From Paragemmobacter amnigenus (GTDB lineage: Bacteria; Pseudomonadota; Alphaproteobacteria; Rhodobacterales; Rhodobacteraceae), in NCBI RefSeq assembly GCF_009908265.2, contig NZ_JAAATX020000014.1:1-64000 (forward strand): 64,000 nucleotides of DNA. Reading direction: 5' to 3'. This document shows positions 1 through 7,451 of the stretch, one piece after another. The notes under the pieces are model-generated. The model saw only the letters and a list, made by a program, of their open reading frames with translations, searched no databases and had not been told where the DNA came from. Each line of letters begins with the position of its first letter. The stretch's first letter is position 1. The position numbers and the translations under genes are program-made.

Positions 1-237
1 ACGGCCGGAGGCGTAGAACCACGGATCGGCCTGAAACTTCGTCTGACATTTGCTAGAGCAGAAATGGAAGTCCTTGCTGCCAAACGCCTCGGTCCGCGTG
101 TCAGGTTTCAACGTGACGGTCATGCCGCAGACTGGGTCGATGGAAGTTGGCCCAGTTCCACTTTGTGGGGCGTCTTGGCTTTCAGGCATGTCGGGGTCGG
201 GATGGGCATGGCTGCCGTGCGGATCGGTGGATTTCAT
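1..237 (-). CDS. copA: Copper/heavy-metal P-type ATPase, N-terminal fragment (YHS domain)
   Basis: The reading frame starts at the ATG at 235-237 and is still open at the window edge, so only the first 79 codons are visible. A His/Asp-rich leader (residues 1-25) is followed by a YHS metal-binding domain: DPVCGMTV at about residues 35-42 and a CSSKC pair near 60-64. This arrangement is typical of the N-terminus of copper-exporting P1B ATPases. The start is supported by a GGAG Shine-Dalgarno and by a CueR-type promoter just upstream. The ATPase core lies outside the window, so the copper assignment rests on the YHS domain, the operator and the neighbouring metal genes. A stand-alone YHS protein cannot be excluded. 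Confidence 0.7.
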   Translation of the reverse strand, partial: MKSTDPHGSHAHPDPDMPESQDAPQSGTGPTSIDPVCGMTVTLKPDTRTEAFGSKDFHFCSSKCQTKFQADPWFYASGR

Positions 238-295
238 AGCGTTCTCCTGTCGCGGTCAGCGCCGCGCGAAGGCAGATGCAAAGGCCTACCGACTC

Positions 296-326
296 ACGAT
301 GCGCCTTCCCATCATTGGAAGGTCAA
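296..326 (-). promoter_or_regulatory. CueR/MerR-type promoter of the P-type ATPase gene
   Basis: A perfect dyad CCTTCC-N7-GGAAGG lies at 304-322. On the minus strand it overlaps a -35 element TTGACC (321-326) and is followed, 19 bp later, by a poor -10 (CATCGT, 296-301). The long spacer with the dyad inside it is the hallmark of MerR/CueR-activated copper promoters. It points toward the ATPase start at 237. No cueR gene is visible in the window. Confidence 0.65.
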
Positions 327-351
327 GCGAAGATTGCAGTTGCGGGTGCAA

Positions 352-738
352 TCAAATTGCCGCAACAACTTTGGCCAGTAGGTCGCGCACCTGACCAGCG
401 ACAGCATGCAAGGCGGGATTGTCGATGGCCTGCATCGACGCCACCGGATCAATAGCACTCACCTCGACACCGTCTTTGACCTCGCGCAGGATAACGTTGC
501 AGGGCAGCATGGCACCGACGCGCGGTTCCATCCCGATGGCTTCCAGTGCCATCTTCGGGTTGCATGCCCCAAAAATGCGGTAGGCTGGCATATCCACGTC
601 CAGCTTCTTTTTCATCGTTGCCTTGACGTCGATTTCGGTCAGTACACCAAAGCCGTTTTCGGACAGCGCGGCACGGGTTCTGGCGTCGACCACGTCAAAA
701 TCAGCACCTGTGATCAGGCGGTTGATCGTATAGTCCAT
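352..738 (-). CDS. DUF302 domain protein
   Basis: A 128-residue protein without signal peptide that matches the DUF302 fold: an N-terminal DYTINRLITG strand, a central 'FGVLTEIDVKATMKKKL' stretch (about residues 30-46), then 'YRIFGACNPKMALEAI' and 'PCNVILRE'. The CNP and PCN cysteines are typical of the family. Its biochemical role is unknown, but it is often found next to copper or other metal-resistance genes, as here. An AGGAAA Shine-Dalgarno supports the start at 738. It lies in the same orientation as the P-type ATPase and 114 bp upstream of it, on the other side of the CueR-type promoter. Confidence 0.8.
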   Translation of the reverse strand: MDYTINRLITGADFDVVDARTRAALSENGFGVLTEIDVKATMKKKLDVDMPAYRIFGACNPKMALEAIGMEPRVGAMLPCNVILREVKDGVEVSAIDPVASMQAIDNPALHAVAGQVRDLLAKVVAAI

Positions 739-753
739 CAGGTTTCCTTTGAG

Positions 754-867
754 CTATCTACGCAGGTATTTGACCAGCGCCGCAATCGCGAGGCCGACCA
801 GCACAAGGGTGACGATCATCCAGAGCCAGCCGAAGCCCATTCCAAATCCCATACCGTAGCCGTTCAT
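754..867 (-). CDS. 37-residue Gly/Met/aromatic-rich membrane peptide
   Basis: A short frame of 37 codons beginning MNGYGMGFGMGFGWLW, then a hydrophobic segment (MIVTLVLVGLAIAALV) and a basic end KYLRR. It therefore looks like a single-pass membrane peptide with a Gly-Met rich N-terminus. A strong AGGAGG precedes the ATG by about 8 bases, which is why the frame is called as a gene despite its length. It sits between the DUF302 gene and the EF-hand gene in the same direction, probably in one operon. Similar short peptides accompany copper genes, but the function is unknown. Confidence 0.6.
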   Translation of the reverse strand: MNGYGMGFGMGFGWLWMIVTLVLVGLAIAALVKYLRR

Positions 868-945
868 CTTCGTGGCCTCCTGATCTGTGTTGGGATTCCT
901 CCCGCTAACCGGAGATTTGCCCAGTTAGCGGGAGAATAAAGCGCG

Positions 946-1449
946 TCAGTCGTTGTCCATCATCCCATGACCCATGCCCGGCATGTTGCCCTCCTGCCCG
1001 CCCATGTGGCTTTGCATCATGTCTGCCATGGCGGCCATTTCAGCCTCCGTCACTTGCGCATCCCCATCGGCGTCATGCATCTGGAAGGCACGCACGGTCA
1101 TTGGTCGGGTATGGGCCGCATGCATCACCGCGAATTCCTCCAGCGACAAAGTACCGTTGGCGTCGGTGTCGTAGGTCTTGATTTCAGCCTGAATTCCGGC
1201 TGTCATTTCCTCGGGGCTGAGCGTGCCGTCTTTGTTGGTATCGAATGTGGCCATCGCATAGCTCTGGCCGCCGGCCATCATTCCCATGGCGCCACCCATC
1301 ATACCGCCATGCTGGCCCATCATGCCCATGCCTCCGTCCATCATGCCATCATGCTGCATCTGACCCTGCTGGGCGACGACCGGTACGGCGACAGCGGCCA
1401 CGCCAAGGGCGGCAACGGTAGCGAGGGCGAATTTTGTCGAACGTTTCAT
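946..1449 (-). CDS. Secreted Met-rich EF-hand protein
   Basis: A 167-residue protein with a signal peptide (KRST start, hydrophobic core, cleavage near AVAVPVVAQ, about residue 26). A Met/Gly/His-rich tract follows (residues 28-62, repeated GGMMGG units). Three EF-hand loops are readable: DTNKDGTLSPEE (about 71-82), DTDANGTLSLEE (about 94-105) and DADGDAQVTEAE (about 126-137). The C-terminus is again Met/His rich. The EF-hands should bind Ca2+, while the Met clusters suggest Cu(I) binding, in line with the neighbours. It is divergent from the two-component genes, with 184 bp between them. A periplasmic metal buffer or sensor is a reasonable but unproven role. Confidence 0.75.
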   Translation of the reverse strand: MKRSTKFALATVAALGVAAVAVPVVAQQGQMQHDGMMDGGMGMMGQHGGMMGGAMGMMAGGQSYAMATFDTNKDGTLSPEEMTAGIQAEIKTYDTDANGTLSLEEFAVMHAAHTRPMTVRAFQMHDADGDAQVTEAEMAAMADMMQSHMGGQEGNMPGMGHGMMDND

Positions 1450-1540
1450 TCTGTCTCTCCTGGATCAGATTGCGATGGGTCCAATCTGGGAGTGAGGTGT
1501 CCCACAGGTTTGTCAGCGCGACGCCTGTTTTGTATCAAAC

Positions 1541-1576
1541 TGTCGCAAGCGAAGGTCCTGAGAGAGGTTTGCGACA
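1541..1576. promoter_or_regulatory. Inverted repeat in the divergent EF-hand / two-component promoter region
   Basis: TGTCGCAA (1541-1548) and TTGCGACA (1569-1576) form an exact 8-bp inverted repeat with a 20-bp spacer, between the start of the EF-hand gene (1449) and the response regulator (1634). The position suits binding of the OmpR-type regulator, which would autoregulate and control the divergent gene. Confidence 0.4.
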
Positions 1577-1633
1577 ATCTTCTGTCCGCAGCACCACCGC
1601 GTTCAGCTAGGGTCGACATCAGGAGACAATAAA

Positions 1634-2356
1634 ATGACCCAGCCGCCGCGTATTCTGATCGTCGATGACCACCGCGATATCCGCGATGCCCTGGTGAAGT
1701 ATCTGGAAAAGAACGGCATGCGCGCGACTTCTGCCGCCAATGCCGTCGCAATGGATGCGGCGATGAAGGTGGGTCAATTCGATCTGATCGTGCTGGATGT
1801 GATGATGCCGGGCGAAGATGGCCTCTCGGTCTGCCGACGTTTGCGTGCGCAGGGGGCCATTCCGATCTTGATGCTGACAGCCCTGGGTGATGAAACTGAC
1901 CGTATCGTGGGGTTGGAGGTCGGGGCCGACGACTATCTGCCCAAACCCTTCAATCCGCGTGAGTTGCTGGCCCGGATCAAGGCGATCCTGCGCCGATCCG
2001 ACCGGGGGGGCGTCGTTGGTGGCAGCCTTGCCGGGCACAGATTGGCCTTCGACCGATGGGTGCTTGATACCGACCGCCGGACCCTGACCGACGACGATGG
2101 CATCGAGGTCGCACTCACAACTGCAGAATTCCGTCTGCTGACGGTGTTTCTGGAACGGCCGCGCTTCGTGCTCAGCCGCGAACAACTGCTCGATCTTACA
2201 TCGGGTCGCGCCGCACAGGTGTTCGATCGCACCATCGACAACCAGATTAGCCGCCTGCGCCGCAAGATCGAGGCCGATCCGGCCAAGCCTGTGCTGATCG
2301 CAACTGTCTGGGGTGGTGGCTACAGCCTTGCCGCAGACGTGAGTGCAATGCCGTGA
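1634..2356 (+). CDS. OmpR/PhoB-family response regulator
   Basis: A 240-residue two-domain regulator. The receiver domain (about 6-118) has the acidic pair in LIVDDHRD, the phospho-acceptor Asp in LIVLDVMMPGEDG (about residue 55) and the switch Lys in LPKPF. The C-terminal winged-helix DNA-binding domain (about 140-235) ends in the usual RTIDNQISRLRRKIE and WGGGYSL motifs. The gene overlaps the downstream kinase by 4 bp, so the pair is translationally coupled. The location beside metal-resistance genes suggests metal sensing (CopR/CusR-like); that substrate is inferred from context only. Confidence 0.9.
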   Translation: MTQPPRILIVDDHRDIRDALVKYLEKNGMRATSAANAVAMDAAMKVGQFDLIVLDVMMPGEDGLSVCRRLRAQGAIPILMLTALGDETDRIVGLEVGADDYLPKPFNPRELLARIKAILRRSDRGGVVGGSLAGHRLAFDRWVLDTDRRTLTDDDGIEVALTTAEFRLLTVFLERPRFVLSREQLLDLTSGRAAQVFDRTIDNQISRLRRKIEADPAKPVLIATVWGGGYSLAADVSAMP

Positions 2357-3756
2357 GCGCGCGCTTCTCGATGTTGCGCAAGCTCTTCCCGCAATCTCTT
2401 GGCGGGCAGTTGCTGATCATGTTGCTTTTGGCGTTGGCCATCACACAGGGGCTTGGCCTGTTGCTGCTGACAGACGAGCGGAACCGGGCGGTCCGTGCAG
2501 CCCTCGGGCTCGAGGCGGCAGGGCGTGCCGCGAATGTTGTCTTGCTTCTGGATGGCGCCCCCACCGATCTGCGCATGTCGATACTCCGCGCGGCAAATTC
2601 TCCGCTTGTCCGGTTTGAAGTCGGGCCCGAGCCTGCAGCGTCCCACAACAGCGCCGAGGCGGACATGGTTCTGCGTCAGATCCGCCAGATCCTTGGCGAG
2701 CCGGAACGGGAAGTTCGCGCCGATGTTCATGCGCTGTCCCTCGCGTCCCTGCCATTGCCAGAGGGAGTACCTGCGTCCATGCGCCCGATGCATGAGGCGA
2801 TGATGGCGGGGCGGACCGACCCCATTGAGCTGACGCTGTCGATCCGTCTTGCGGCGGGCGACTGGCTGAACGTGCGCACGATGTTTTACCGCCCTGCCCT
2901 CCAGTTGACTCCGCAGGCTCTGCTGCCGGTGGTGTTGATGGCAGTCGCGGTAGCTTTGGTGGCCTGGTGGACTGCGCGGCGCGTCGTCGGCCCGATGCGT
3001 GCTCTTGCTGTTGGTGCGGACCGCTTGGGCCGTGGGCTTGATGCCGATCCGCTGCCGATGACGGGACCATCCGAGGTGCGCGAGACCACGCAGGCCTTCA
3101 ACCGGATGAAGGCCCGACTGACCCGCTTCGTGAACGAGCGCACGCACATGCTCGCCGCCCTGAGTCATGATTTGCGCTCACCGCTTACAGCAATGCGGCT
3201 CAGGATCGAAATGCTGGACGAAACCGAGGATAGCGTACGCCTGAAGGCATTGGTCGAGGAAATGCAGGCCATGGTCGAGGCGACCCTGGAATTCGCACGC
3301 GGGGTTGCGCGGACAGAACCCGCCGCTGAAGTCGATCTTGCCGTCCTGCTGGCTGATCTGGTCAACGATGTAGGGGGAGAACGAGCCAATCTTGCCCCGT
3401 CGTCGCCTCTGCCCATCACCGTCCGCCCGCACGCCTTGAACCGCGCTCTAAGGAACCTGATCGACAATGCTGTCCGCTATGGCGGGGTGGCGATGGTAAA
3501 GCTGGACCGAACGCCGGGATTGGCCGTCATCACCATCGCGGACAAGGGCCAGGGATTGCCCGAAGACCAGCTTGAAGCGGTCTTTGAGCCGTTCGTACGC
3601 TTGGAAGGGTCTCGCAGCCGAGATACCGGCGGCGTTGGCCTCGGCCTGGCAATCGCCCGCACGATCATTCAGGCACACGGCGGAACAGTCGTGCTCCGCA
3701 ATGTGCTGGCAGGTGGACTGGAAGCAGTTGTATGTTTGCCTATAGGTGATGCGTGA
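2353..3756 (+). CDS. Membrane sensor histidine kinase
   Basis: A 467-residue kinase starting at GTG 2353, inside the stop codon of the regulator. It has a first transmembrane helix (about 20-38), a periplasmic sensor segment of about 150 residues, and a second helix (about 195-215). HAMP follows, then a HisKA domain with the phosphorylated His in LSHDLRSPLTAM, and a HATPase domain with the N box NLIDNAVRYG and G boxes ADKGQGLP and GGVGLGLAIA. It is the cognate partner of the preceding OmpR-type regulator. The periplasmic part contains several Met residues (for example SMRPMHEAMMAG), which is compatible with copper sensing but does not prove it. Confidence 0.9.
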   Translation: MSARFSMLRKLFPQSLGGQLLIMLLLALAITQGLGLLLLTDERNRAVRAALGLEAAGRAANVVLLLDGAPTDLRMSILRAANSPLVRFEVGPEPAASHNSAEADMVLRQIRQILGEPEREVRADVHALSLASLPLPEGVPASMRPMHEAMMAGRTDPIELTLSIRLAAGDWLNVRTMFYRPALQLTPQALLPVVLMAVAVALVAWWTARRVVGPMRALAVGADRLGRGLDADPLPMTGPSEVRETTQAFNRMKARLTRFVNERTHMLAALSHDLRSPLTAMRLRIEMLDETEDSVRLKALVEEMQAMVEATLEFARGVARTEPAAEVDLAVLLADLVNDVGGERANLAPSSPLPITVRPHALNRALRNLIDNAVRYGGVAMVKLDRTPGLAVITIADKGQGLPEDQLEAVFEPFVRLEGSRSRDTGGVGLGLAIARTIIQAHGGTVVLRNVLAGGLEAVVCLPIGDA

Positions 3757-3833
3757 TCTCATCTAACAAGATCGCCCAACATTCTTGGGCTATCGAAGCC
3801 AACCCACAAAAAAGCTGTGGTCAAATCTGGCAT

Positions 3834-4901
3834 CTAAACCGCTGCACGCCACATCCTGAAACGCCCTTGGCCAGTCACCTCGCAGATCAGCCCGTGCGCC
3901 TCCATCCAAGCCAGGTTTCGCTGAACAGCCGCACGACTGGCGCCGCTCAGAGTCTCGGCCATCGGCGCAGAGACCAAGGGCCATTCGGTCAATACAGCGC
4001 GCAAAGCCGGAGGCGTACGGCCAGACAAAACTGACATAGCCGTCTCCACCCGAGTGGACCATATTTCGAGATCGTCGAGGTGCCGCATCGCTGCGAGGCA
4101 TGCGTTGTCCATTCCGTCCAGCCAGCGGATCAACCGCTCTGCCGGAGGTCCGCCGGCCCGAAGCCCCCCTGCCCCACCCATTGCTACCGGTGCGAAGATT
4201 CCACCCTTCCCTTCTGCTGCAGCAATCCGGCCTGCCGTGACCGCAGCCTCCATCCGGTCACCATGCTGACCAAGACCTGCCAAGCTCCAAAGGTGAAAGC
4301 CCAGACAAGCCCGGGTGATAGGGTGAAAATGTCGGGCGGCTCCCATGAAGGCGAGCCAACCATCGGCGCGATCAGTGAAACGCTCGGCGTCATCCGCTAT
4401 GTTCTCAGAGTCCCGCCGGTCGAGAAAATCGGCTAGCCCAGCTTCGGGGCCAGGCCCCCCAGTAAGACGTCGAACAGCCCATCCAACGCGTGACAACGCC
4501 CCAGAGTCTTCCTGAGCGCCAGACAGACGAAGCGCGATCCAGAGTGCAAGTCGGTCAGGGCTGACCCGGTCACCAACGAACCAGCTTAGCTCTGCAGCCT
4601 CGATCAGGGCTAATCTGTGCCGCCAACCCGATGGCCCGCGTCTCAGACGGTCGTCAAGCGCGCCCAATCTCCCGGCTACTCGTGCGAGGCGGGCCGCACA
4701 ACCCGCTTCGGCCCGGGCCCATGCCGCAACGACTGAGGTTTCGCTGGGTTCAGGTCTTGGGCCTGGAAGCAGATAATCAGGTTCCTCATCCATCGGTCCT
4801 GGCAGGAACCACAAGTCGTCTTCGGACGCCTGCTCTCTTCCCTCGGGATCGCCGAGGGCTTCGTCAGGACTATCAGGCAGAACAGAGAGGTAGGGCTTCA
4901 T
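3834..4901 (-). CDS. RHE_PE00001-family plasmid protein (DUF1612 with C-terminal helix-turn-helix)
   Basis: A 355-residue soluble protein. The central part (about 80-290: LDDRLRRGPSGWRHRL, FLDRRDSENIADDAERF, HFHPITRACLGFHLW) is characteristic of the DUF1612/RHE_PE00001 family, common on rhizobial and Rhodobacteraceae plasmids. The last 60 residues (APMAETLSGASRAAVQRNL) look like a helix-turn-helix. The N-terminal 70 acidic, Pro-rich residues are longer than in many relatives. The molecular function is not established. A 22-bp near-palindrome sits four bases upstream of the start codon, which suggests autoregulation. The gene points toward the two-component genes and is divergent from the recombinase. 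Confidence 0.8.
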   Translation of the reverse strand: MKPYLSVLPDSPDEALGDPEGREQASEDDLWFLPGPMDEEPDYLLPGPRPEPSETSVVAAWARAEAGCAARLARVAGRLGALDDRLRRGPSGWRHRLALIEAAELSWFVGDRVSPDRLALWIALRLSGAQEDSGALSRVGWAVRRLTGGPGPEAGLADFLDRRDSENIADDAERFTDRADGWLAFMGAARHFHPITRACLGFHLWSLAGLGQHGDRMEAAVTAGRIAAAEGKGGIFAPVAMGGAGGLRAGGPPAERLIRWLDGMDNACLAAMRHLDDLEIWSTRVETAMSVLSGRTPPALRAVLTEWPLVSAPMAETLSGASRAAVQRNLAWMEAHGLICEVTGQGRFRMWRAAV

Positions 4902-4904
4902 ATG

Positions 4905-4926
4905 TGCAAAATACGACTATTATGCA
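4905..4926. promoter_or_regulatory. Operator-like palindrome at the RHE_PE00001 gene start
   Basis: TGCAAAATA (4905-4913) and TATTATGCA (4918-4926) form an inverted repeat with one mismatch and a CGAC centre, four bases upstream of the ATG at 4901. This is a good candidate for binding by the helix-turn-helix protein encoded next to it. AT-rich sequence around it stands out in this GC-rich region. Confidence 0.45.
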
Positions 4927-5072
4927 AACTACCCAAGGGTTTTCTGTGGGGCTGCATTTGCTCCTTATATAGTACGCGCGCGCGGTGTCCGTGGAGAGCG
5001 CTCAAGTCGAGTTCAGCGCATGGAAACCAAGGGGTTTCCAGCGATCAGCACCACACAGCGTGCCCTTGCATT

Positions 5073-5126
5073 CGTTTACAAACGGTCGTTTATTGATGGT
5101 ATATGAAATTGCAAACGGCCTGTTTT
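5073..5126. other. Candidate res (resolution/crossover) site of the serine recombinase
   Basis: Immediately before the recombinase start there is an AT-rich stretch with overlapping short palindromes: CGTTT-AC-AAACG, then AAACG-GT-CGTTT (5073-5091), and a related copy AAACGGCCTGTTT at 5114-5126. Serine resolvases usually bind such repeated dyads next to their own gene. Location and repeat structure support the call, but subsite spacing was only judged by eye. Confidence 0.4.
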
Positions 5127-5127
5127 G

Positions 5128-6012
5128 ATGCCCCTGATCGGCTACGCGCGCGTCTCGACCGAGGATCAAACCCCCCTGCCCCAGTCGCAGGCCCTGAAAT
5201 CCGCGGGCTGCGTCGAGATCCACGAGGAGCAGGCCTCGGGCGGGAACCGCACGCGGCCAGTGCTGGCCCGCGTGCTGGACCGGATCGGCAAAGGCGACAC
5301 GCTGGTCGTCGTGCGGATCGACCGCCTGGCGCGGTCCCTCTCGCATCTGCTGGAGGTGATCGAGCGGCTTGAGGCGAAAGGTGCCTACTTCCGCTCACTG
5401 ACCGATCCCATCGACACGTCCTCGCCGCAGGGCAAATTCACCCTGCAAGTCCTGGGCGCCGCGGCCGAGTTCGAGCGCGCTCTAATCCGCGAACGCACGA
5501 AGGCGGGGCTGGCCTCGGCGCGCAGCAAGGGGCGGGTCGGTGGCAACCCGGGTCTGCGCGCTCGCGATCCCGCGGCGCTTCGCAAGGTGCGGCTGGCGCG
5601 CCAGCACGGCTACATGGAACGGCTGAACGAGACGGCCCAGCACTGGGTGCCCCATGTCCGCCGCCTGCGGCCCGACATGGCCTGGGAGGATGTGCTGCGC
5701 ATCATCAACGGCCCCCTGCCCAATGAGCGGCATTGGACGCAAAGCCGCCTGCTGCGCGCCGTGAATGCCTACGTCCGCGACGGCTTCCTGCCCGAAACTG
5801 TGCTGGGCCGTGCCGGCCGACGCGAAACCGACGACCGCCTGCCCGCCATCGTCGCCGCAATCAAGGGCGCGGATCCCGACATCACGCTTCAGGCGATCTG
5901 CACCCGGCTGGAGGCGATGCGCGAGCGCACGCCCCGTGGGCGGACAAGCTGGCAGCCGTCATCCGTGAAGATGCTGCTGGAACGAGCCGAGAGGCTGGGG
6001 TTGCTTGAGTGA
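5128..6012 (+). CDS. Serine recombinase / resolvase
   Basis: About 294 residues starting at ATG 5128 (a TTG codon directly precedes it). The N-terminal resolvase domain (about 1-140) carries the nucleophile Ser in GYARVSTEDQ, the RIDRLARS motif and the FERALIRERTKAGL segment, matching Tn3-type resolvases. The C-terminal part (about 150-294) is longer than in a classical 185-residue resolvase, and I recognise only a helical DNA-binding-like region there. Its position between the RHE_PE00001 gene and repA fits a plasmid multimer-resolution enzyme. A transposon origin is possible, but no matching transposase is nearby. Confidence 0.85.
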   Translation: MPLIGYARVSTEDQTPLPQSQALKSAGCVEIHEEQASGGNRTRPVLARVLDRIGKGDTLVVVRIDRLARSLSHLLEVIERLEAKGAYFRSLTDPIDTSSPQGKFTLQVLGAAAEFERALIRERTKAGLASARSKGRVGGNPGLRARDPAALRKVRLARQHGYMERLNETAQHWVPHVRRLRPDMAWEDVLRIINGPLPNERHWTQSRLLRAVNAYVRDGFLPETVLGRAGRRETDDRLPAIVAAIKGADPDITLQAICTRLEAMRERTPRGRTSWQPSSVKMLLERAERLGLLE

Positions 6013-6145
6013 AGTTGCGGGAATCGACCGCGCGATTCTGAAGATCGTCGTTACGTAGGCGTCCACAATACATGTTGTGGCCACGACATCCCGGGCCACG
6101 AACTGTTGAAGTGATCTACGAACAGGGTCACCCAAAGCATTGATA

Positions 6146-6237
6146 CTTAACAGCTTTATCTCGTCAGAAATAGGCCGCCTCAACGCCCTTAGGTCGTTCA
6201 ACAGTTCGGGCTGGATTTAATCGCCAAAACTGTTAAG
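6146..6237. promoter_or_regulatory. repABC upstream regulatory region with inverted repeat
   Basis: CTTAACAG (6146-6153) and CTGTTAAG (6230-6237) are an exact 8-bp inverted repeat flanking the probable promoter region in the 257 bp before repA. In repABC plasmids RepA autorepresses from operators at this place. No clear -10/-35 pair stands out to me, so the operator assignment is positional. I see no gene between 6013 and 6269. Confidence 0.35.
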
Positions 6238-6269
6238 GTCTGCAAAACAATAAAGACTTGAGGGCAGTG

Positions 6270-7451
6270 ATGAGCGGGATACGGGCCTCTCAAAGATTCG
6301 ACGTCATGTCCAAGCGGCTCGGTAGCCGGTTGCGTGAACATGCGCAGGAAACCTTCCCACCGGATGCCCAGAAAGGTCTCCGTCGTTTCGCGATGCGTGA
6401 AGCGGCTGATCTCCTTCGGATCAACCAGAACACCTTCCGCCACCATGTGTCAAACCTCGAGGGCTTTCCCGAAGGCATCCTTGAGGGTGGCAACCGCCGC
6501 AGCTTCTCTGCCGGAGAAATGGTCGAGGCCCAACGCGTCCTTCTTGAGACGGGTAGGATCAAGCCCGATGAGCACCCTCACAGAAGAGCCGGCGAACCGT
6601 GCCAGGTCGTGACAATCTTCAACCTGAAGGGCGGGTCCGCAAAAACGTCGACCGTGGCTCATGTTGGTCAGCTGCTGGGCCTTCGCGGCTATCGGGTCCT
6701 GCTGATCGACCTCGACAGCCAGGCAAGTCTGACGAACCTGTTCGGGGTGACCCCTGAACTCGATCCGGACATGCCGACCTCCTACGATCTGATCCGCTCG
6801 GAAGGTCCCCTGCCCGCCTCCGATATCATTCGCAAGACGAACTTCCCGACAGTGGATCTGATCCCGGCCTCCATGGACATCATGGAGTACGAGTTCGAGG
6901 TCGCTTTGAGCTTCAGACACGGCGCCACCACCTTCCACAGTCGGATCCGTGAAGCGCTTGAGCCTGTCCTGAGCCGATATGATGTGGTGATCTTCGACAC
7001 CCCGCCGCAGCTGAACTTCTCGGTGATCTCCGCCCTCTTTGCTTCCACTGGGGTCCTGATCCCGCTCAACGCGTCCATGCTTGATGTGATGTCTCTGGCA
7101 AGCTTTCTCGGCATGGCGAGCAACCTGATGGGCGTCGTCGAGGCGCATGCTCCCGAGCACGGCCTGAACTTCGTTCGGGTGCTGATCACCCGGTACGAGA
7201 ACACCGACGGTCCACAGGTCCAGATCTCGTCTCTGCTTCGGACGGTCCTTGGCGATGCGGTCCTTCCGGCCGAGTTCCTTAAATCGACGGCGGTAGGCGA
7301 CGCTGCAAACACCCAACAGAGCATCTTTGAGGTCGAACCTCGCGACGTGAACCGCAGAACATACGAGCGTGCGATCGAGTCCGTTTCACGCGTGACCGAC
7401 GAAGTTGAGCGCGAAATCCTCAAGGCATGGGGGCGTAGCCATGGCGCGTAA
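6270..7451 (+). CDS. repA: RepA, plasmid partition ATPase of the repABC replicon
   Basis: A 393-residue ParA-type protein starting at ATG 6270, nine bases after a GAGG. Residues about 35-100 hold the helix-turn-helix segment typical of RepA (FAMREAADLLRINQNTFRHH). They are followed by the Walker-type NLKGGSAKTSTVAHV motif (deviating from KGGxGKTT as in many RepA proteins), IDLDSQASLTNLFG and FDTPPQLNF. RepA polymerises on DNA to segregate the plasmid and represses the repABC promoter. Its frame overlaps repB by 11 bp, which indicates co-translation. Confidence 0.93.
   Translation: MSGIRASQRFDVMSKRLGSRLREHAQETFPPDAQKGLRRFAMREAADLLRINQNTFRHHVSNLEGFPEGILEGGNRRSFSAGEMVEAQRVLLETGRIKPDEHPHRRAGEPCQVVTIFNLKGGSAKTSTVAHVGQLLGLRGYRVLLIDLDSQASLTNLFGVTPELDPDMPTSYDLIRSEGPLPASDIIRKTNFPTVDLIPASMDIMEYEFEVALSFRHGATTFHSRIREALEPVLSRYDVVIFDTPPQLNFSVISALFASTGVLIPLNASMLDVMSLASFLGMASNLMGVVEAHAPEHGLNFVRVLITRYENTDGPQVQISSLLRTVLGDAVLPAEFLKSTAVGDAANTQQSIFEVEPRDVNRRTYERAIESVSRVTDEVEREILKAWGRSHGA

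Noticed and set aside
50-394. Plus-strand frames at the left edge
   Set aside because: They run antisense to the YHS-domain ATPase start and its CueR-type promoter and show no recognisable protein.
4905-4926. Second possible Xer/dif-like site (TTTGCATAA on the minus strand)
   Set aside because: The XerC-like arm is fair, but the opposite arm does not match XerD and the repeat is better explained as a symmetric operator directly before the RHE_PE00001 start codon.
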